A stretch of 64,000 nt of DNA. It comes from Planomicrobium sp. Y74 (GTDB lineage Bacteria; Bacillota; Bacilli; Bacillales_A; Planococcaceae). The notes under the pieces were generated by a model that was not told where the DNA came from, ran no database searches, and was given only the letters and a program-made list of their open reading frames with translations. Shown here in pieces: positions 7,854-16,398 of the stretch (positions are counted from its first letter, which is position 1; each line of letters opens with the position of its first letter). The stretch lies in the NCBI RefSeq assembly GCF_003668635.1, contig NZ_RCWH01000006.1:186001-250000 (forward strand), given 5' to 3'. A program made the translations under genes and the position numbers.

Positions 7854-8387
7854 ATGAAACATCTGTTTTTCAAAATCGCGGCATTCTCGATTTTTTCATT
7901 TCTGGTCATGGTGTCAGAAACGCCCACATACCTAAAAATGATCTTTATATCCGCCATGCTGTTCTTTTTTCTGCCATTTGGCAATGATTTATTCACGAAA
8001 GAGCGGATGTGGAGAAAGTTCATAGCCGCAGTGAGTGGGACAGTCTTGTTTACAATCCTGATGCTATTTGCACCAGCGCTGCTGTCTGGAGATTTAACAA
8101 AATTTAATATCTTTATCGAATCTGGAGACTCGTTTGGATATAGTATACTCGTTTTTTCCATTACACTTTTTTATTTTCTTGTTTACGGGCTGCCGGTTTC
8201 ACTGTTATCGGATTGGTTATCAGCACGTTACCCTCACCGCATGGCGGCGGCAGGATTTGTCCATTTTGGATTTGGCATGCTGCTGATAGGTGAATTGTGG
8301 ATCCTTCCGGTTATCTGCGCAATGATTTTTTGGGTGATTGATGAACTGCTGCAAAGGAGAATGGCGAAAGAATTGGTGGAAATATAG
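7854..8387 (+). CDS. Hypothetical polytopic membrane protein
   Basis: A 177-residue protein of unknown function with about five hydrophobic segments, near residues 4-20, 28-45, 58-80, 97-122 and 130-165. Two short charged loops contain KERMWRK and SARYPHR. The C-terminus is basic. No known motif was recognised. The ATG at 7854 follows AAAGGAGAATTCAA; an ATG at 7827 has no such site. It overlaps nothing and lies 49 bp before the carboxypeptidase gene, possibly in the same transcript. Confidence 0.75.
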   Translation: MKHLFFKIAAFSIFSFLVMVSETPTYLKMIFISAMLFFFLPFGNDLFTKERMWRKFIAAVSGTVLFTILMLFAPALLSGDLTKFNIFIESGDSFGYSILVFSITLFYFLVYGLPVSLLSDWLSARYPHRMAAAGFVHFGFGMLLIGELWILPVICAMIFWVIDELLQRRMAKELVEI

Positions 8388-8436
8388 AGAATTAAGCAAT
8401 GCTCGCAAAATAATAGAAGAAGGAGTTACTTCAATC

Positions 8437-9438
8437 ATGACCTTATTAAACCGTTTAAAAAAGGGAGACAAAATCGGCATTTATTCGCCTTCTTCCCCTA
8501 TCACGCATTCATCCCCCGTACGTCACGATCGTGCAAAAAGTTTTTTGGAAGCGAAAGGCTTTGAAATTATTGAAGGCAGCCTGACCGGAAAACGCGATTT
8601 TTACCGTTCGGGCACGATTCAGGAACGGGCTGAAGAGTTGAACGAGCTCATCAGAAATCCGGAGATTAAATGCATCATGTCGACAATTGGCGGCACGAAC
8701 TCGAATGCGCTCCTGCCATACATAGATTACGAAGCATTTGCGAAGAATCCCAAAATCATGATCGGCTATTCCGATGCGACAGCGGTATTGCTGGCCATCT
8801 ACGCAAAGACTGGAGTCCCGACGTTTTACGGGCCGGCCCTGGTGCCTTCATTCGGTGAACACGAGCCGTTTGTCGACCATACATATGATTACTTCTCAAA
8901 GATATTAATCGAAGAGCAAAAACTTCCTTTTGATGTTCCAATGCCGCCTTATTGGTCGGACGAACCGGTGAATTGGGAAGTGAAAACTCAAGAGAAGGAA
9001 CAGAGGAAGAATAATTGGCTTTGTGTGAATGAAGGAGATGCGACCGGCAGATTGATGGGCGGGAACTTGAATACGATGACCGGATTTTGGGGAAGCCCTT
9101 ATATGCCAGCGATCGAAAATGGCGATATCCTATTCTTGGAAGATTCCATGAAAACGGCATCCACAGTCGAAAAGAACTTTAACTTATTAAAACTGAATGG
9201 CGTTTTTGACCGGGCAGCTGGAATTCTCTTGGGTAAGCACGAACTATTTGATGATGAAGGAACCGGACGGCAACCATACGAAATTCTGCTGGAAGTGCTG
9301 GGTGAGTCGGATATTCCAATTCTCGCCGACTTCGACTGCGCCCATACGCATCCGATGCTGACAATGCCGCTCGGGCGAACCATCAAAATGGATGCCGCGA
9401 ATAAAAAAGTCCAGTTGAAGGAGCAGTGGATCAAGTAG
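8437..9438 (+). CDS. S66 LD-carboxypeptidase / MccF-like
   Basis: A 333-residue serine peptidase of the S66 family. The nucleophile elbow is MIGYSDATAVL near residues 108-118 (Ser in GYSD), the Glu lies in ILFLEDS near 230-236, and the His in DFDCAHTHPM near 299-308, giving the Ser-Glu-His triad. The family includes LD-carboxypeptidases that recycle murein tetrapeptides and MccF, which cleaves microcin C-type peptide nucleotides. The insert around residues 165-205 and the GRLMGGNL motif resemble the MccF branch. The ATG at 8437 has AAGGAG 11 bp upstream; in-frame sequence before it overlaps the preceding gene and looks non-coding. Confidence 0.88.
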   Translation: MTLLNRLKKGDKIGIYSPSSPITHSSPVRHDRAKSFLEAKGFEIIEGSLTGKRDFYRSGTIQERAEELNELIRNPEIKCIMSTIGGTNSNALLPYIDYEAFAKNPKIMIGYSDATAVLLAIYAKTGVPTFYGPALVPSFGEHEPFVDHTYDYFSKILIEEQKLPFDVPMPPYWSDEPVNWEVKTQEKEQRKNNWLCVNEGDATGRLMGGNLNTMTGFWGSPYMPAIENGDILFLEDSMKTASTVEKNFNLLKLNGVFDRAAGILLGKHELFDDEGTGRQPYEILLEVLGESDIPILADFDCAHTHPMLTMPLGRTIKMDAANKKVQLKEQWIK

Positions 9439-9465
9439 AACAGAATTTTAAAGAGGAGGGAAATC

Positions 9466-10017
9466 ATGTACTGGGTAGTCGCCTTATTCGATGAGAAAAC
9501 GGAACAGCGGATTGAAGAAATTTGGAAAGGGCTGAGCGACAACAATATATCCTTTTACGGGGAAGAAATAAAAGATGGCAGACCGCATCTTACGCTGGGC
9601 AGCTACTCGGAATTGGCTGAACATGAATTTATTCGTTTGATGGATGAGTTCTATACAGGCAGACGCAGTTTTGACATAACATTCAATGCGATTGGTACTT
9701 TCCTCAATTATAAAACTCTGTTCTTGTCACCGACATTGACAAAAGAGCTGTCGGATTTTCATACACATCATCATAAACATTTTCGTGATTTCAACAGCAC
9801 GGCCAATACATACTATTTACCGGGGGAATGGATTCCGCACTGTACCTTGGCAAATAAGGTAAGCAATGAAAAACTGTCACAGGCTTTTAATTTTTGCTTG
9901 GAGAGACAGCAAACTTTGCATGGAAAAGTAACCGAAATTGCATTGATTAAACTGATCGAAGAAAAGGGCGGCATAATAGATGCGCCGATAATTTATTCCA
10001 AGCGTTTGAACGGGTAA
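9466..10017 (+). CDS. 2'-5' RNA ligase / cyclic phosphodiesterase-like (LigT family) protein
   Basis: A 183-residue protein of the 2H phosphoesterase superfamily. Two HxT motifs define the active site: PHLTLG near residues 43-48 and PHCTLA near 125-130. 2H enzymes hydrolyse or ligate 2',5' or cyclic phosphodiesters in RNA or nucleotides. An aromatic and His-rich stretch FHTHHHKHFRDF lies near 98-109. The ribosome site GAGGAGGG precedes the ATG. The stop codon is 24 bp before the likely start of the next gene, so translation may be coupled. Confidence 0.87.
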   Translation: MYWVVALFDEKTEQRIEEIWKGLSDNNISFYGEEIKDGRPHLTLGSYSELAEHEFIRLMDEFYTGRRSFDITFNAIGTFLNYKTLFLSPTLTKELSDFHTHHHKHFRDFNSTANTYYLPGEWIPHCTLANKVSNEKLSQAFNFCLERQQTLHGKVTEIALIKLIEEKGGIIDAPIIYSKRLNG

Positions 10018-10040
10018 AATTTTTTCGGAAGAAAGGTCTG

Positions 10041-10544
10041 ATTCCAATCGAAACTAAGCTAATTATCTTACGGGGAAACTCCGGAAGCGGCAAAACCACG
10101 ATAGCCAAAAGCCTGCAGGACCATTTTGGGGACGGCACGCTTTTGGTATCGCAGGATGTTGTGCGGCGGGACATGCTGAGCGTCCGCGACAGGAAAGGAA
10201 ATCTATCGCTGGAGCTCATCCGGCAGATCACCGAGTACGGCAAAGGAAAATGTGAGTTTGTTATTCTGGAAGGAATTTTAGTGAAAGAACGCTATGGGGA
10301 AATGCTGATGGATTTGATCCGTTTCTATGAGGGCAATGCCGATGTGTATTATTTCGATTTGCCTTTCGAAAAGACAATCGAACGCCATCAGTCGCGTCCG
10401 CTTGCTGATGCATTTGGGGAAGAATCATTGAGAGCGTGGTGGCGGCCAAAAGATTGTCTCGGCATAGCGGGTGAAAAGATGTTGACGGAAGAAATGACGA
10501 AGGAAGATATTTTGGATTTGATTTGCAGCGAGGTAAAAGTGTAA
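10041..10544 (+). CDS. P-loop kinase-like protein with non-canonical start
   Basis: The frame encodes about 167 residues of a small ATP-binding kinase. The Walker A loop ILRGNSGSGKTT lies within 25 residues of the N-terminus, followed by LVSQDVVRRDML, as in uridine- or zeta-type kinases. A later stretch, DLPFEKTIERHQSRPLADAFG, looks like the lid. No ATG, GTG or TTG exists between the preceding gene and the P-loop in this frame. The first such codon, at 10143, would remove the P-loop. The likely starts are ATT at 10041 or ATC at 10047, both behind GGAAGAAAGG. Alternatively the start was lost by mutation. The function of the P-loop family is clear; the substrate is not. Confidence 0.7.
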   Translation: MPIETKLIILRGNSGSGKTTIAKSLQDHFGDGTLLVSQDVVRRDMLSVRDRKGNLSLELIRQITEYGKGKCEFVILEGILVKERYGEMLMDLIRFYEGNADVYYFDLPFEKTIERHQSRPLADAFGEESLRAWWRPKDCLGIAGEKMLTEEMTKEDILDLICSEVKV

Positions 10545-10604
10545 CGTGCTATTTGCATAGAAGCAGCTGAATTGTAAGGACTTAAACTCAAAGGAGCCGA
10601 TAAC

Positions 10605-11669
10605 ATGTTCAATCAAAAACGGATACGCGATTATGGAGTGATGATTGGACGGCTCCAACCGGGGCCGCGCAACGCTATCACCGATGTCGAAGGTGTAACA
10701 GTCGGGCATGTGACGCTCAGCGAAGGGAGCAGCCAAACAGGTGTAACAGCCATCCTGCCGCATCAAGGGAACATCTTCAAAGAGAAACTGATAGCTTCGA
10801 GCCATGTCATCAACGGTTTCGGCAAAACGATGGGGACGATTCAAATGAAGGAACTCGGTACATTGGAGACGCCGATTCTTTTGACGAATACGCTGGCTGT
10901 CGGAACAGCTGCCGATACGCTGGTCGATTACATGCTGGAGCAGAACCCTGAAATCGGCCGCACGACCGGAACGGTGAACGCGGTTATCGGCGAATGCAAT
11001 GACATGTTCCTAAATGATATCCGCGCGAAGTTCGTGAAGCGGGAACATGTTCTCGAGGCTCTCCAAAATACTTCAACTGATTTCACAGAAGGAGCGGTCG
11101 GGGCGGGAACCGGTATGCTGTGCTATTCACTGAAAGGCGGAATCGGTTCCGCATCGCGGATCATGGAAATGAGCCACGGCAACTATACAATCGGCGTACT
11201 CGTGCTGTCGAATTTCGGTATTCTCAGCGATCTGCTTGTCCAGGGCAAAGCGGTCGGAGAGGAATTGAAGGAGGCTCTTCTCGAATCCTATAAGGAGGAA
11301 GATAAAGGCTCCGTCATGATTATCGTCGCAACCGATTTGCCGGTATCCGAACGCCAATTAAACCGGATACTAAAAAGGGCAGTTACAGGCCTGTCCAGAA
11401 CCGGTTCCATCATCACCAACGGCAGCGGAGAAATCGTCATTGGCTTCTCGACCGCTACCCGCGTACCACATGACAAACCGGAACAGCTTCTGGCAATTCC
11501 GCAACTCCACGAAGAAGATATGGACACCGCTTTTCGGGCGATAGGCGAAGCGACGGAAGAAGCGGTTTTGAATTCATTGGTGACGGCAGAGGAAATTATC
11601 GGCCGCGATGGCAATAAAAGACCGGCGTTCAAAGACTTGATTGAGAAGGTTGACGTATCGTTAGTGTAG
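10605..11669 (+). CDS. P1 family peptidase (DmpA/BapA-type aminopeptidase)
   Basis: A 354-residue member of the DmpA family, N-terminal nucleophile hydrolases that cut themselves at a Gly-Ser bond to free the catalytic Ser. The candidate site is G235-S236 in EDKGSVMIIVATDLP. Other family signatures are the N-terminal NAITDVEGVTVGHVT near residues 23-37, TNTLAVG near 94-100, GECNDMFLND near 129-138 and GAVGAGTGM near 163-171. Such enzymes release N-terminal D- or beta-amino acids or act on small amides. AAGGAG lies 10 bp upstream of the ATG. The length is normal. Confidence 0.9.
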   Translation: MFNQKRIRDYGVMIGRLQPGPRNAITDVEGVTVGHVTLSEGSSQTGVTAILPHQGNIFKEKLIASSHVINGFGKTMGTIQMKELGTLETPILLTNTLAVGTAADTLVDYMLEQNPEIGRTTGTVNAVIGECNDMFLNDIRAKFVKREHVLEALQNTSTDFTEGAVGAGTGMLCYSLKGGIGSASRIMEMSHGNYTIGVLVLSNFGILSDLLVQGKAVGEELKEALLESYKEEDKGSVMIIVATDLPVSERQLNRILKRAVTGLSRTGSIITNGSGEIVIGFSTATRVPHDKPEQLLAIPQLHEEDMDTAFRAIGEATEEAVLNSLVTAEEIIGRDGNKRPAFKDLIEKVDVSLV

Positions 11670-11682
11670 GGGCGGAGTACCA

Positions 11683-11877
11683 GTGGTGAAAATAAGTGAG
11701 GAAAAGAAAGTGTTGCTCGTTATGCTTCTTGCAATTGCGGCCATTATATACGCAGTAATTGATATAATACTGCAGATTCAAGCTGGTTTCTTCTCACGTA
11801 TCTTCATCTCTTGTCTTATATTGGTTCAAGCAGTGCTGATTATTTATATATTGCTGCCTGAAAAGAAGAAGCCGTGA
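11683..11877 (+). CDS. Small membrane protein, two helices
   Basis: A 64-residue protein with two hydrophobic helices near residues 10-31 and 38-57. A charged N-terminus (KISEEKK) and a KKKP tail flank them. GTG codons at 11683 and 11686 follow GGGGCGGAG, and either could start translation. It lies 14 bp after the P1 peptidase gene and is probably cotranscribed. The function is unknown. The 200 bp after it, up to the convergent MFS gene, hold no recognisable array, hairpin or gene. Confidence 0.65.
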   Translation: MVKISEEKKVLLVMLLAIAAIIYAVIDIILQIQAGFFSRIFISCLILVQAVLIIYILLPEKKKP

Positions 11878-12079
11878 AGCTTATTCATACGATTGAAGTA
11901 ATAACACGAAAAGTGAACAGTTAAAGAAGTAGATAGATGTGATTTCTTCTTAGCAGAGAGGTCACAGCTATTTTATTGAGCAAATCTTTGTGGAATTCCC
12001 ACTAACTGGATGGTTCAGGTGATTTCGTCTTTAGAGCCGAAAATCGTTTTCATCAAAAGAAAATTTAACCAAAATTCTT

Positions 12080-13297
12080 TCACACCTTTTGTCTATCTGC
12101 AATCAAGTTCCTCTTTTCCTGCACCGAAATCATTAAATAATAAATCCCTGGCAGCACAATCACGGCACCGATTCCGACATAAACTAAGCGGATATTCAAA
12201 CTTAAGAATGGCAAAGAAGCGAACAGGATGCCAAGCGGCATGGTAGCACGAAGGAACAGCAGACGGACGGCACTCAATTGCGCAAGCCGGTCTCGCGGTG
12301 CTTCGCGCTGGAAAATCGCCGCGCTTTGGGCGTTAAATAGCGGAAACAGAATGCCTCCCATCAGTTCACAAAGCCAGGCAAATGGAACGGAGTGGACGAA
12401 AAACAGCAGCATAAACGACAGGCCGCCGCCAATCAAACCGATGTACATAGTCTGTGGGCTTTTCGGCAATTTGGTGAGCAGCAGCATACCAAATACATAA
12501 CCGATGGGAAATGCCCCTTTGAAAACCCCGTATTCCCACGCTTCCCCTTCCAACACTCCACGAATAAAAGGAATGCTCAAGACCAGCGTGGCACCCACAG
12601 CGAATTGCACAGTAGATGACAGGAGAGTCAGGCGCAGCAGTTCCGGATAACTGAAAAAACTACGATAACCTTCCTTCATTTCAGACCACCAGAATTTTTT
12701 CGTCCAGGCGGCAACCTTTTGCTTGCCGGTTTGCGGCAGGCGGGAAAGTGCCAGGAAACTGATGAAGAACAGCAATGCCGATAGGCCATGGAGCCAGTGC
12801 ATCGGCAGCACGATTAATAAGAGCGCCGTGACACCGGGTGCCAGAAAACTCATCAAGCGGAGAGTGGCGTCCAGCAATCCATTGGCATCGGCTAATTCTT
12901 CCTCTTTACAGATTTCAGGCAACAGCGAAAATGACAGACTGGCAAAAATCGGCTGCAGCAACCCTAACGTGCATTGCAGAATCACCAAACCAATGATGGT
13001 TCCTGTATCCGTCCCGATGATAAATCCGATGAGAGGCAGTAAATAGGCGCCTGCCCGGATCAATTGAATGTTTTTTAGCATCTTTTCTTTGACGACGTGA
13101 TTGAGAAAAGGTGAACTGACGCCTTGCAGCACCAAAGAAGGGAGGAAATAGACGAGCCATAGAATGCCCATCCACTCTCTCGAACCCGTCAATTCATATA
13201 ACAGCAAACCGTTGACGATTGCCCCGGCAGCGCCGCCGAATTCCGAAACGACTTCACCGGCCCATAGCGATCTGAACGACTTCGAATACTTTCTCAT
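12080..13297 (-). CDS. MFS transporter (MFS_1/MFS_3 exporter-like)
   Basis: A 405-residue integral membrane protein with about 12 hydrophobic segments across its length. The N-terminus FRSLWAGEVVSEFGGAAG carries the helix-1 pattern (F..LW.G...S..G) of MFS_3 drug and metabolite exporters. The R-x-L-x-R motif appears in LIRAGAY after helix 3. The C-terminus is basic. Its start codon overlaps the stop of the upstream regulator by 4 bp (ATGA), so the two are translationally coupled. Expression is presumably controlled by that ArsR-type protein; the substrate is unknown. Confidence 0.88.
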   Translation of the reverse strand: MRKYSKSFRSLWAGEVVSEFGGAAGAIVNGLLLYELTGSREWMGILWLVYFLPSLVLQGVSSPFLNHVVKEKMLKNIQLIRAGAYLLPLIGFIIGTDTGTIIGLVILQCTLGLLQPIFASLSFSLLPEICKEEELADANGLLDATLRLMSFLAPGVTALLLIVLPMHWLHGLSALLFFISFLALSRLPQTGKQKVAAWTKKFWWSEMKEGYRSFFSYPELLRLTLLSSTVQFAVGATLVLSIPFIRGVLEGEAWEYGVFKGAFPIGYVFGMLLLTKLPKSPQTMYIGLIGGGLSFMLLFFVHSVPFAWLCELMGGILFPLFNAQSAAIFQREAPRDRLAQLSAVRLLFLRATMPLGILFASLPFLSLNIRLVYVGIGAVIVLPGIYYLMISVQEKRNLIADRQKV

Positions 13298-14337
13298 TCC
13301 CTGATTTCCAAATAACGGGTCAGCTGGCTTGAGAAATCTTCGAGTTTTCCGGAGTTTATGGAATAGACACCTTTGTCAGCGCTGATGAATTTCGCGGCTT
13401 TCAATAAGGCGAGCTGATGATGGAGCGTCGTTTTTGAAATATTGAACTGGACGCTTAATTCCTGCAATGATAAAGGGCTTTTCTGAAGCTGGAACAGTAA
13501 TTTCAACCGCAGTTCATCGCCTAAAGCCTTGTGGCCGCTGACCAGTTCTTTGGAAGGAACTCCAGGTTCGAGCAGATACTCTTCTTTCAGCGGGTAAAAG
13601 AACAGTTTAGTGTCAGCAGTGCGAATTGTCAGCACCCAAGGGCGGTAGGATACCTGAGGAACGAGTTTCACGGTCCAAATTGAAGGTTCCGGCAAATAGT
13701 CGACACCACCAGTGACTCGTTGGATTTCAGCTTCCGGGGCAGTGGCGTCCAGATGGCGATGCTGTTTCTGTTCAAACGAAAGAGCCTGCAGCCATTTGTT
13801 CCAGTCTTCTTTGGTCGTAATCCATTTCTCCCATTCTTCGAGCACCTTTGTTATCAATTCGGTTATTTCAGTTTGAGAGAGCTGATGGATCTCATGAATA
13901 TACCCTTCTAAATAATCATGATCTTGAAAGAGTCCTGCATATTGCTCCCACAGCTCGGTTTGTTCCGGAGCTGCTGCCAATTCTTTTTTCAAGGCTTCCT
14001 GCCGTCGATCGTAATAAGGAAGAAGACAGCTATAGAGAGCCGTTGAAGAAGCTTCTGTAAGCTGATTCGAAAAATCCTGAACAGAAACCGCCGCAAATTC
14101 ATTTTGCAATAGCAGCATGCCGTACCAAAGATTCGTTTCTTCAATCCTCTTCAGCAATTCAGTCAATGAAACCGGCATCGTTTCCTGGGCGGCTTTCCAT
14201 TCTTCGTCCAACTCGAAAGTATGGCGAAGCTGTTCGTGTGTAAAGCCGGCAATCCCCAGGATCAACTCCCAGACAGGCGATTGTTCTACGTTTAAATCAA
14301 TTGTTTCTGATAGTGAAGTGGAATTTAGTATTTTCAA
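13294..14337 (-). CDS. ArsR-type transcriptional regulator with long N-terminal domain
   Basis: A 347-residue protein with a C-terminal ArsR/winged-helix domain near residues 265-340. The DNA-reading helix is SVQFNISKTTLHHQLALLK, followed by a wing ADKGVYSINSG. The 250-residue N-terminal region is rich in acidic and Gln residues (a likely effector or oligomerisation domain of unknown ligand). No Cys pair of a metal-sensing ArsR was seen. AGGAGGA precedes the ATG. It is the first gene of a two-gene operon with the MFS exporter. The palindrome at 14393-14412 overlaps its promoter and is a candidate autoregulatory operator. Confidence 0.82.
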   Translation of the reverse strand: MKILNSTSLSETIDLNVEQSPVWELILGIAGFTHEQLRHTFELDEEWKAAQETMPVSLTELLKRIEETNLWYGMLLLQNEFAAVSVQDFSNQLTEASSTALYSCLLPYYDRRQEALKKELAAAPEQTELWEQYAGLFQDHDYLEGYIHEIHQLSQTEITELITKVLEEWEKWITTKEDWNKWLQALSFEQKQHRHLDATAPEAEIQRVTGGVDYLPEPSIWTVKLVPQVSYRPWVLTIRTADTKLFFYPLKEEYLLEPGVPSKELVSGHKALGDELRLKLLFQLQKSPLSLQELSVQFNISKTTLHHQLALLKAAKFISADKGVYSINSGKLEDFSSQLTRYLEIRE

Positions 14338-14392
14338 AAAGAAGTCCTCCTTATAGCTGATTTTCTTTTAATTCTATATTAATTGAAAGTAG

Positions 14393-14412
14393 TATTCAAT
14401 AAATATTGAATA
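14393..14412. promoter_or_regulatory. Palindromic operator candidate (TATTCAATA-AA-TATTGAATA)
   Basis: A perfect 9-bp inverted repeat with a 2-bp centre lies between the divergent ArsR-type regulator and TPR genes. On the minus strand it covers a -35 box TTGAAT spaced 17 bp from TAGAAT. The geometry suits repression of the regulator-MFS operon by the ArsR-type protein. The binding partner is inferred from position. Confidence 0.65.
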
Positions 14413-14479
14413 ATTAAATCTCTTTCAGTTTTTTGATGAATGTTAAAATGGATATATTATGAAAGATTGGTGAAGAGTG

Positions 14480-14965
14480 ATGAATCAAAAATTAATTGAA
14501 GCAATTGAATTGAGGAAAAGCGGCCAGCACGAAAGGTCAAACGGACTGATTTTGGAATTGGTAACAGAATATCCGGAAGACCCCCGACTCAATTATCAAT
14601 GTGCATGGAGCTTTGACTTGTTGGGAGAAGAATGGAAAGCAGTTCCGTATTATGAAAAAGCGATAAGTCTGGGGCTGGAGGATGAAGCATTGGAAGGTGC
14701 TTTAGTGGGCTTGGGGAGTACATACAGAACTTTGGGAAGGTATCAGGAATCGCAAGAAACCTTTTTGAAAGGCATAGATTTATTTCCAGCTAATAATGCG
14801 ATGAAAACCTTTTATGCAATGACGCTTCATAACTTAAAAGAGCACCAGGCAGCAATGGAAATCCTGTTAAAATGCTTAAGTGAAACTTCTGCTGATAAAG
14901 AGATTGCAGCTTATAAAAGAGCGATCGAATTCTACTCCGATAAATTGGATGAAACATGGACATAA
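14480..14965 (+). CDS. TPR-repeat protein
   Basis: A 161-residue alpha-helical protein with about three tetratricopeptide repeats. Readable units are near residues 19-52 (LILELVTEYPEDPRLNYQCAW), 53-88 (AVPYYEKAISLGLEDEALEG) and 90-122 (GSTYRTLGRYQESQETFLKG). TPR proteins act as scaffolds for protein contacts; the partner is unknown. The ATG at 14480 follows GAAGAG; a GTG three bases earlier is possible. A plausible promoter TTGATG-16-TATTAT lies just upstream. A hydrolase gene follows after 15 bp. Confidence 0.82.
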   Translation: MNQKLIEAIELRKSGQHERSNGLILELVTEYPEDPRLNYQCAWSFDLLGEEWKAVPYYEKAISLGLEDEALEGALVGLGSTYRTLGRYQESQETFLKGIDLFPANNAMKTFYAMTLHNLKEHQAAMEILLKCLSETSADKEIAAYKRAIEFYSDKLDETWT

Positions 14966-14980
14966 AAAGGGAGCGTTTTT

Positions 14981-15823
14981 ATGAAATGGAACCAAAACAT
15001 AATCAAAACCGCCCGCGGCGAATTCGAAATCTTTACAAAAGGTGAAGGCCCCCCTTTATGCGTCACTCACCATTATTCCGAGTTCAATGAAACCGGAGAT
15101 TCCTTTGCAGATGCTTTTACGAAGACAAATCAAGTGTTTCTGATCAATTTGAGAGAGGCGGGAAATTCCGCTAAAGCCGTTCATCCCTATCAACTCAGTC
15201 TGCTTGAAACGGTGCTTGACCTGGAAGCGATCCGCGAAGCATTGGGATTTGATAAATGGGGCTTTGCCGGGCATTCGACTGGCGGCATGCTGGGAGTTGT
15301 ATATGGCATTTATTTTTCTGAAAAGCTCAGCTTTAATGTAATCGTGGGCGCAGCGGCCAGGGAGTATATGACGTTTTCAACGGACTGTATCTATAATGAA
15401 CAACATCCTCAGTTTGAAAAGATGCAAGAGCTGATGGAAAGCCTCAAACAACCCGGTTTGTCGGCAGAGGAAAAGAACAGTTTAAAAATACAGCGCACTA
15501 AACTCTCATTAGCGAATCCGGAAAATTACGATGACTGTTTTGCGAAAGATATCAGAAAAGAACTGTCAGCTGTGCGGCTCAACTTCTTCAGCAGGGAACT
15601 GCATGTGTTTGATGTCACCAGAAAACTGGGGTTGATTACTACACCGACTTTAATCATGTGCGGAAGACATGATGTGCAATGCCCGCTCGAATACTCGGTG
15701 GAAATGAAAGAGTTGATACCGGGCTCCACTCTGGCAATTTTCGATGACAGCAATCATTACCCATTTTTAGAGGAAGCGGAGCGGTTCAATGAAGTCTATC
15801 GATCATTTGCAGAACAATTATAG
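14981..15823 (+). CDS. Alpha/beta hydrolase (proline iminopeptidase-like)
   Basis: A 280-residue alpha/beta hydrolase. The nucleophile elbow is FAGHSTGGMLGV near residues 92-103. The Asp is in IMCGRHDVQCP near 223-233, and the His in FDDSNHYPFLEEAERF near 249-264. The LREAGNSAKA segment after beta-4 matches the LR G.G.S pattern of proline iminopeptidase relatives. It is cotranscribed with the TPR gene (15-bp gap, AAAGGGAG ribosome site) and closed by a hairpin terminator at 15846. The substrate is unknown. Confidence 0.87.
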   Translation: MKWNQNIIKTARGEFEIFTKGEGPPLCVTHHYSEFNETGDSFADAFTKTNQVFLINLREAGNSAKAVHPYQLSLLETVLDLEAIREALGFDKWGFAGHSTGGMLGVVYGIYFSEKLSFNVIVGAAAREYMTFSTDCIYNEQHPQFEKMQELMESLKQPGLSAEEKNSLKIQRTKLSLANPENYDDCFAKDIRKELSAVRLNFFSRELHVFDVTRKLGLITTPTLIMCGRHDVQCPLEYSVEMKELIPGSTLAIFDDSNHYPFLEEAERFNEVYRSFAEQL

Positions 15824-15845
15824 ACGAAAGAAGATTAATGGAATG

Positions 15846-15872
15846 GCCGCATATAGACGAGCGGCTTTTTTC
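15846..15872 (+). terminator. Rho-independent terminator
   Basis: GCCGC pairs with GCGGC around a 10-base loop and is followed by TTTTTTC, 23 bp after the hydrolase stop. Confidence 0.8.
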
Positions 15873-15904
15873 TATTGCCATAGACTCATCCTTCGAATAG
15901 CGAC

Positions 15905-15933
15905 TTGAACATATAAGCATATACTGATATGCT
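15905..15933 (+). promoter_or_regulatory. ars promoter with ArsR operator
   Basis: The -35 box TTGAAC (15905-15910) and -10 box TATGCT (15928-15933) are 17 bp apart. An inverted repeat AGCATAT-ACTG-ATATGCT (15916-15933) fills the spacer and the -10 box. This is the position where an ArsR dimer would block RNA polymerase. Binding is inferred from position and symmetry. Confidence 0.75.
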
Positions 15934-16003
15934 GTTTTTAGTTTCGGTAATAATAGCCATCTATATAAAAAATAAACCTGTAACGAACGAGGTGAAACAG
16001 AAG

Positions 16004-16354
16004 ATGGAAGCAACAGTCAAAGAAGTCGAAATCGAGAAAGCCGGCATGGTCCTTAAGTTATTGGGCGATAAAACAAGGCTTGCCATGATGAAGCTGCTGG
16101 AAAAGAATGATTGCTGCGTATGCGAATTCGTGGAAATCTTTCAGATCAGCCAGTCGGCCATCAGCCAGCATCTGCGGAAATTGCGCGATGTCGGGTTGGT
16201 GAAAGAGCAACGGCGCGGCCAGTGGATTTTTTATTCATTGAATAAAGACAGCGAGACGTACGAGATGGTCTTGCATATCCTGGAATTCATCCCGAGCCAG
16301 GACGAGCGGCTAAAAGACCTGGAGAAACAGGGACTGCGCATCAGCTGTAATTAA
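16004..16354 (+). CDS. arsR: Arsenical resistance repressor ArsR
   Basis: A 116-residue ArsR/SmtB-type winged-helix repressor. The metalloid-binding Cys pair is in the alpha-3 helix motif CCVCEFVEIF, close to the classical ELCVCDL of arsenic sensors. The recognition helix is SQSAISQHLRKLRDVGLV, and the wing is EQRRGQWIFYSL. Binding of As(III) to the Cys residues should release DNA. The ATG at 16004 was chosen because GAGGTG lies about 9 bp upstream and an N-terminus before it would be hydrophobic and atypical. It is first in the arsR-arsC-arsD-arsA operon, and its candidate operator lies at 15916-15933. Confidence 0.9.
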   Translation: MEATVKEVEIEKAGMVLKLLGDKTRLAMMKLLEKNDCCVCEFVEIFQISQSAISQHLRKLRDVGLVKEQRRGQWIFYSLNKDSETYEMVLHILEFIPSQDERLKDLEKQGLRISCN

Positions 16355-16398
16355 AGAAGTGGCACGGCAAAAATCTAAAATAATGAGGAGTTTTTAAT

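Noticed and set aside
11878-12079. Repeat array in this convergent gap
   Set aside because: No period of 20-21 bp and no hairpin was seen; the sequence is simply AT-rich.
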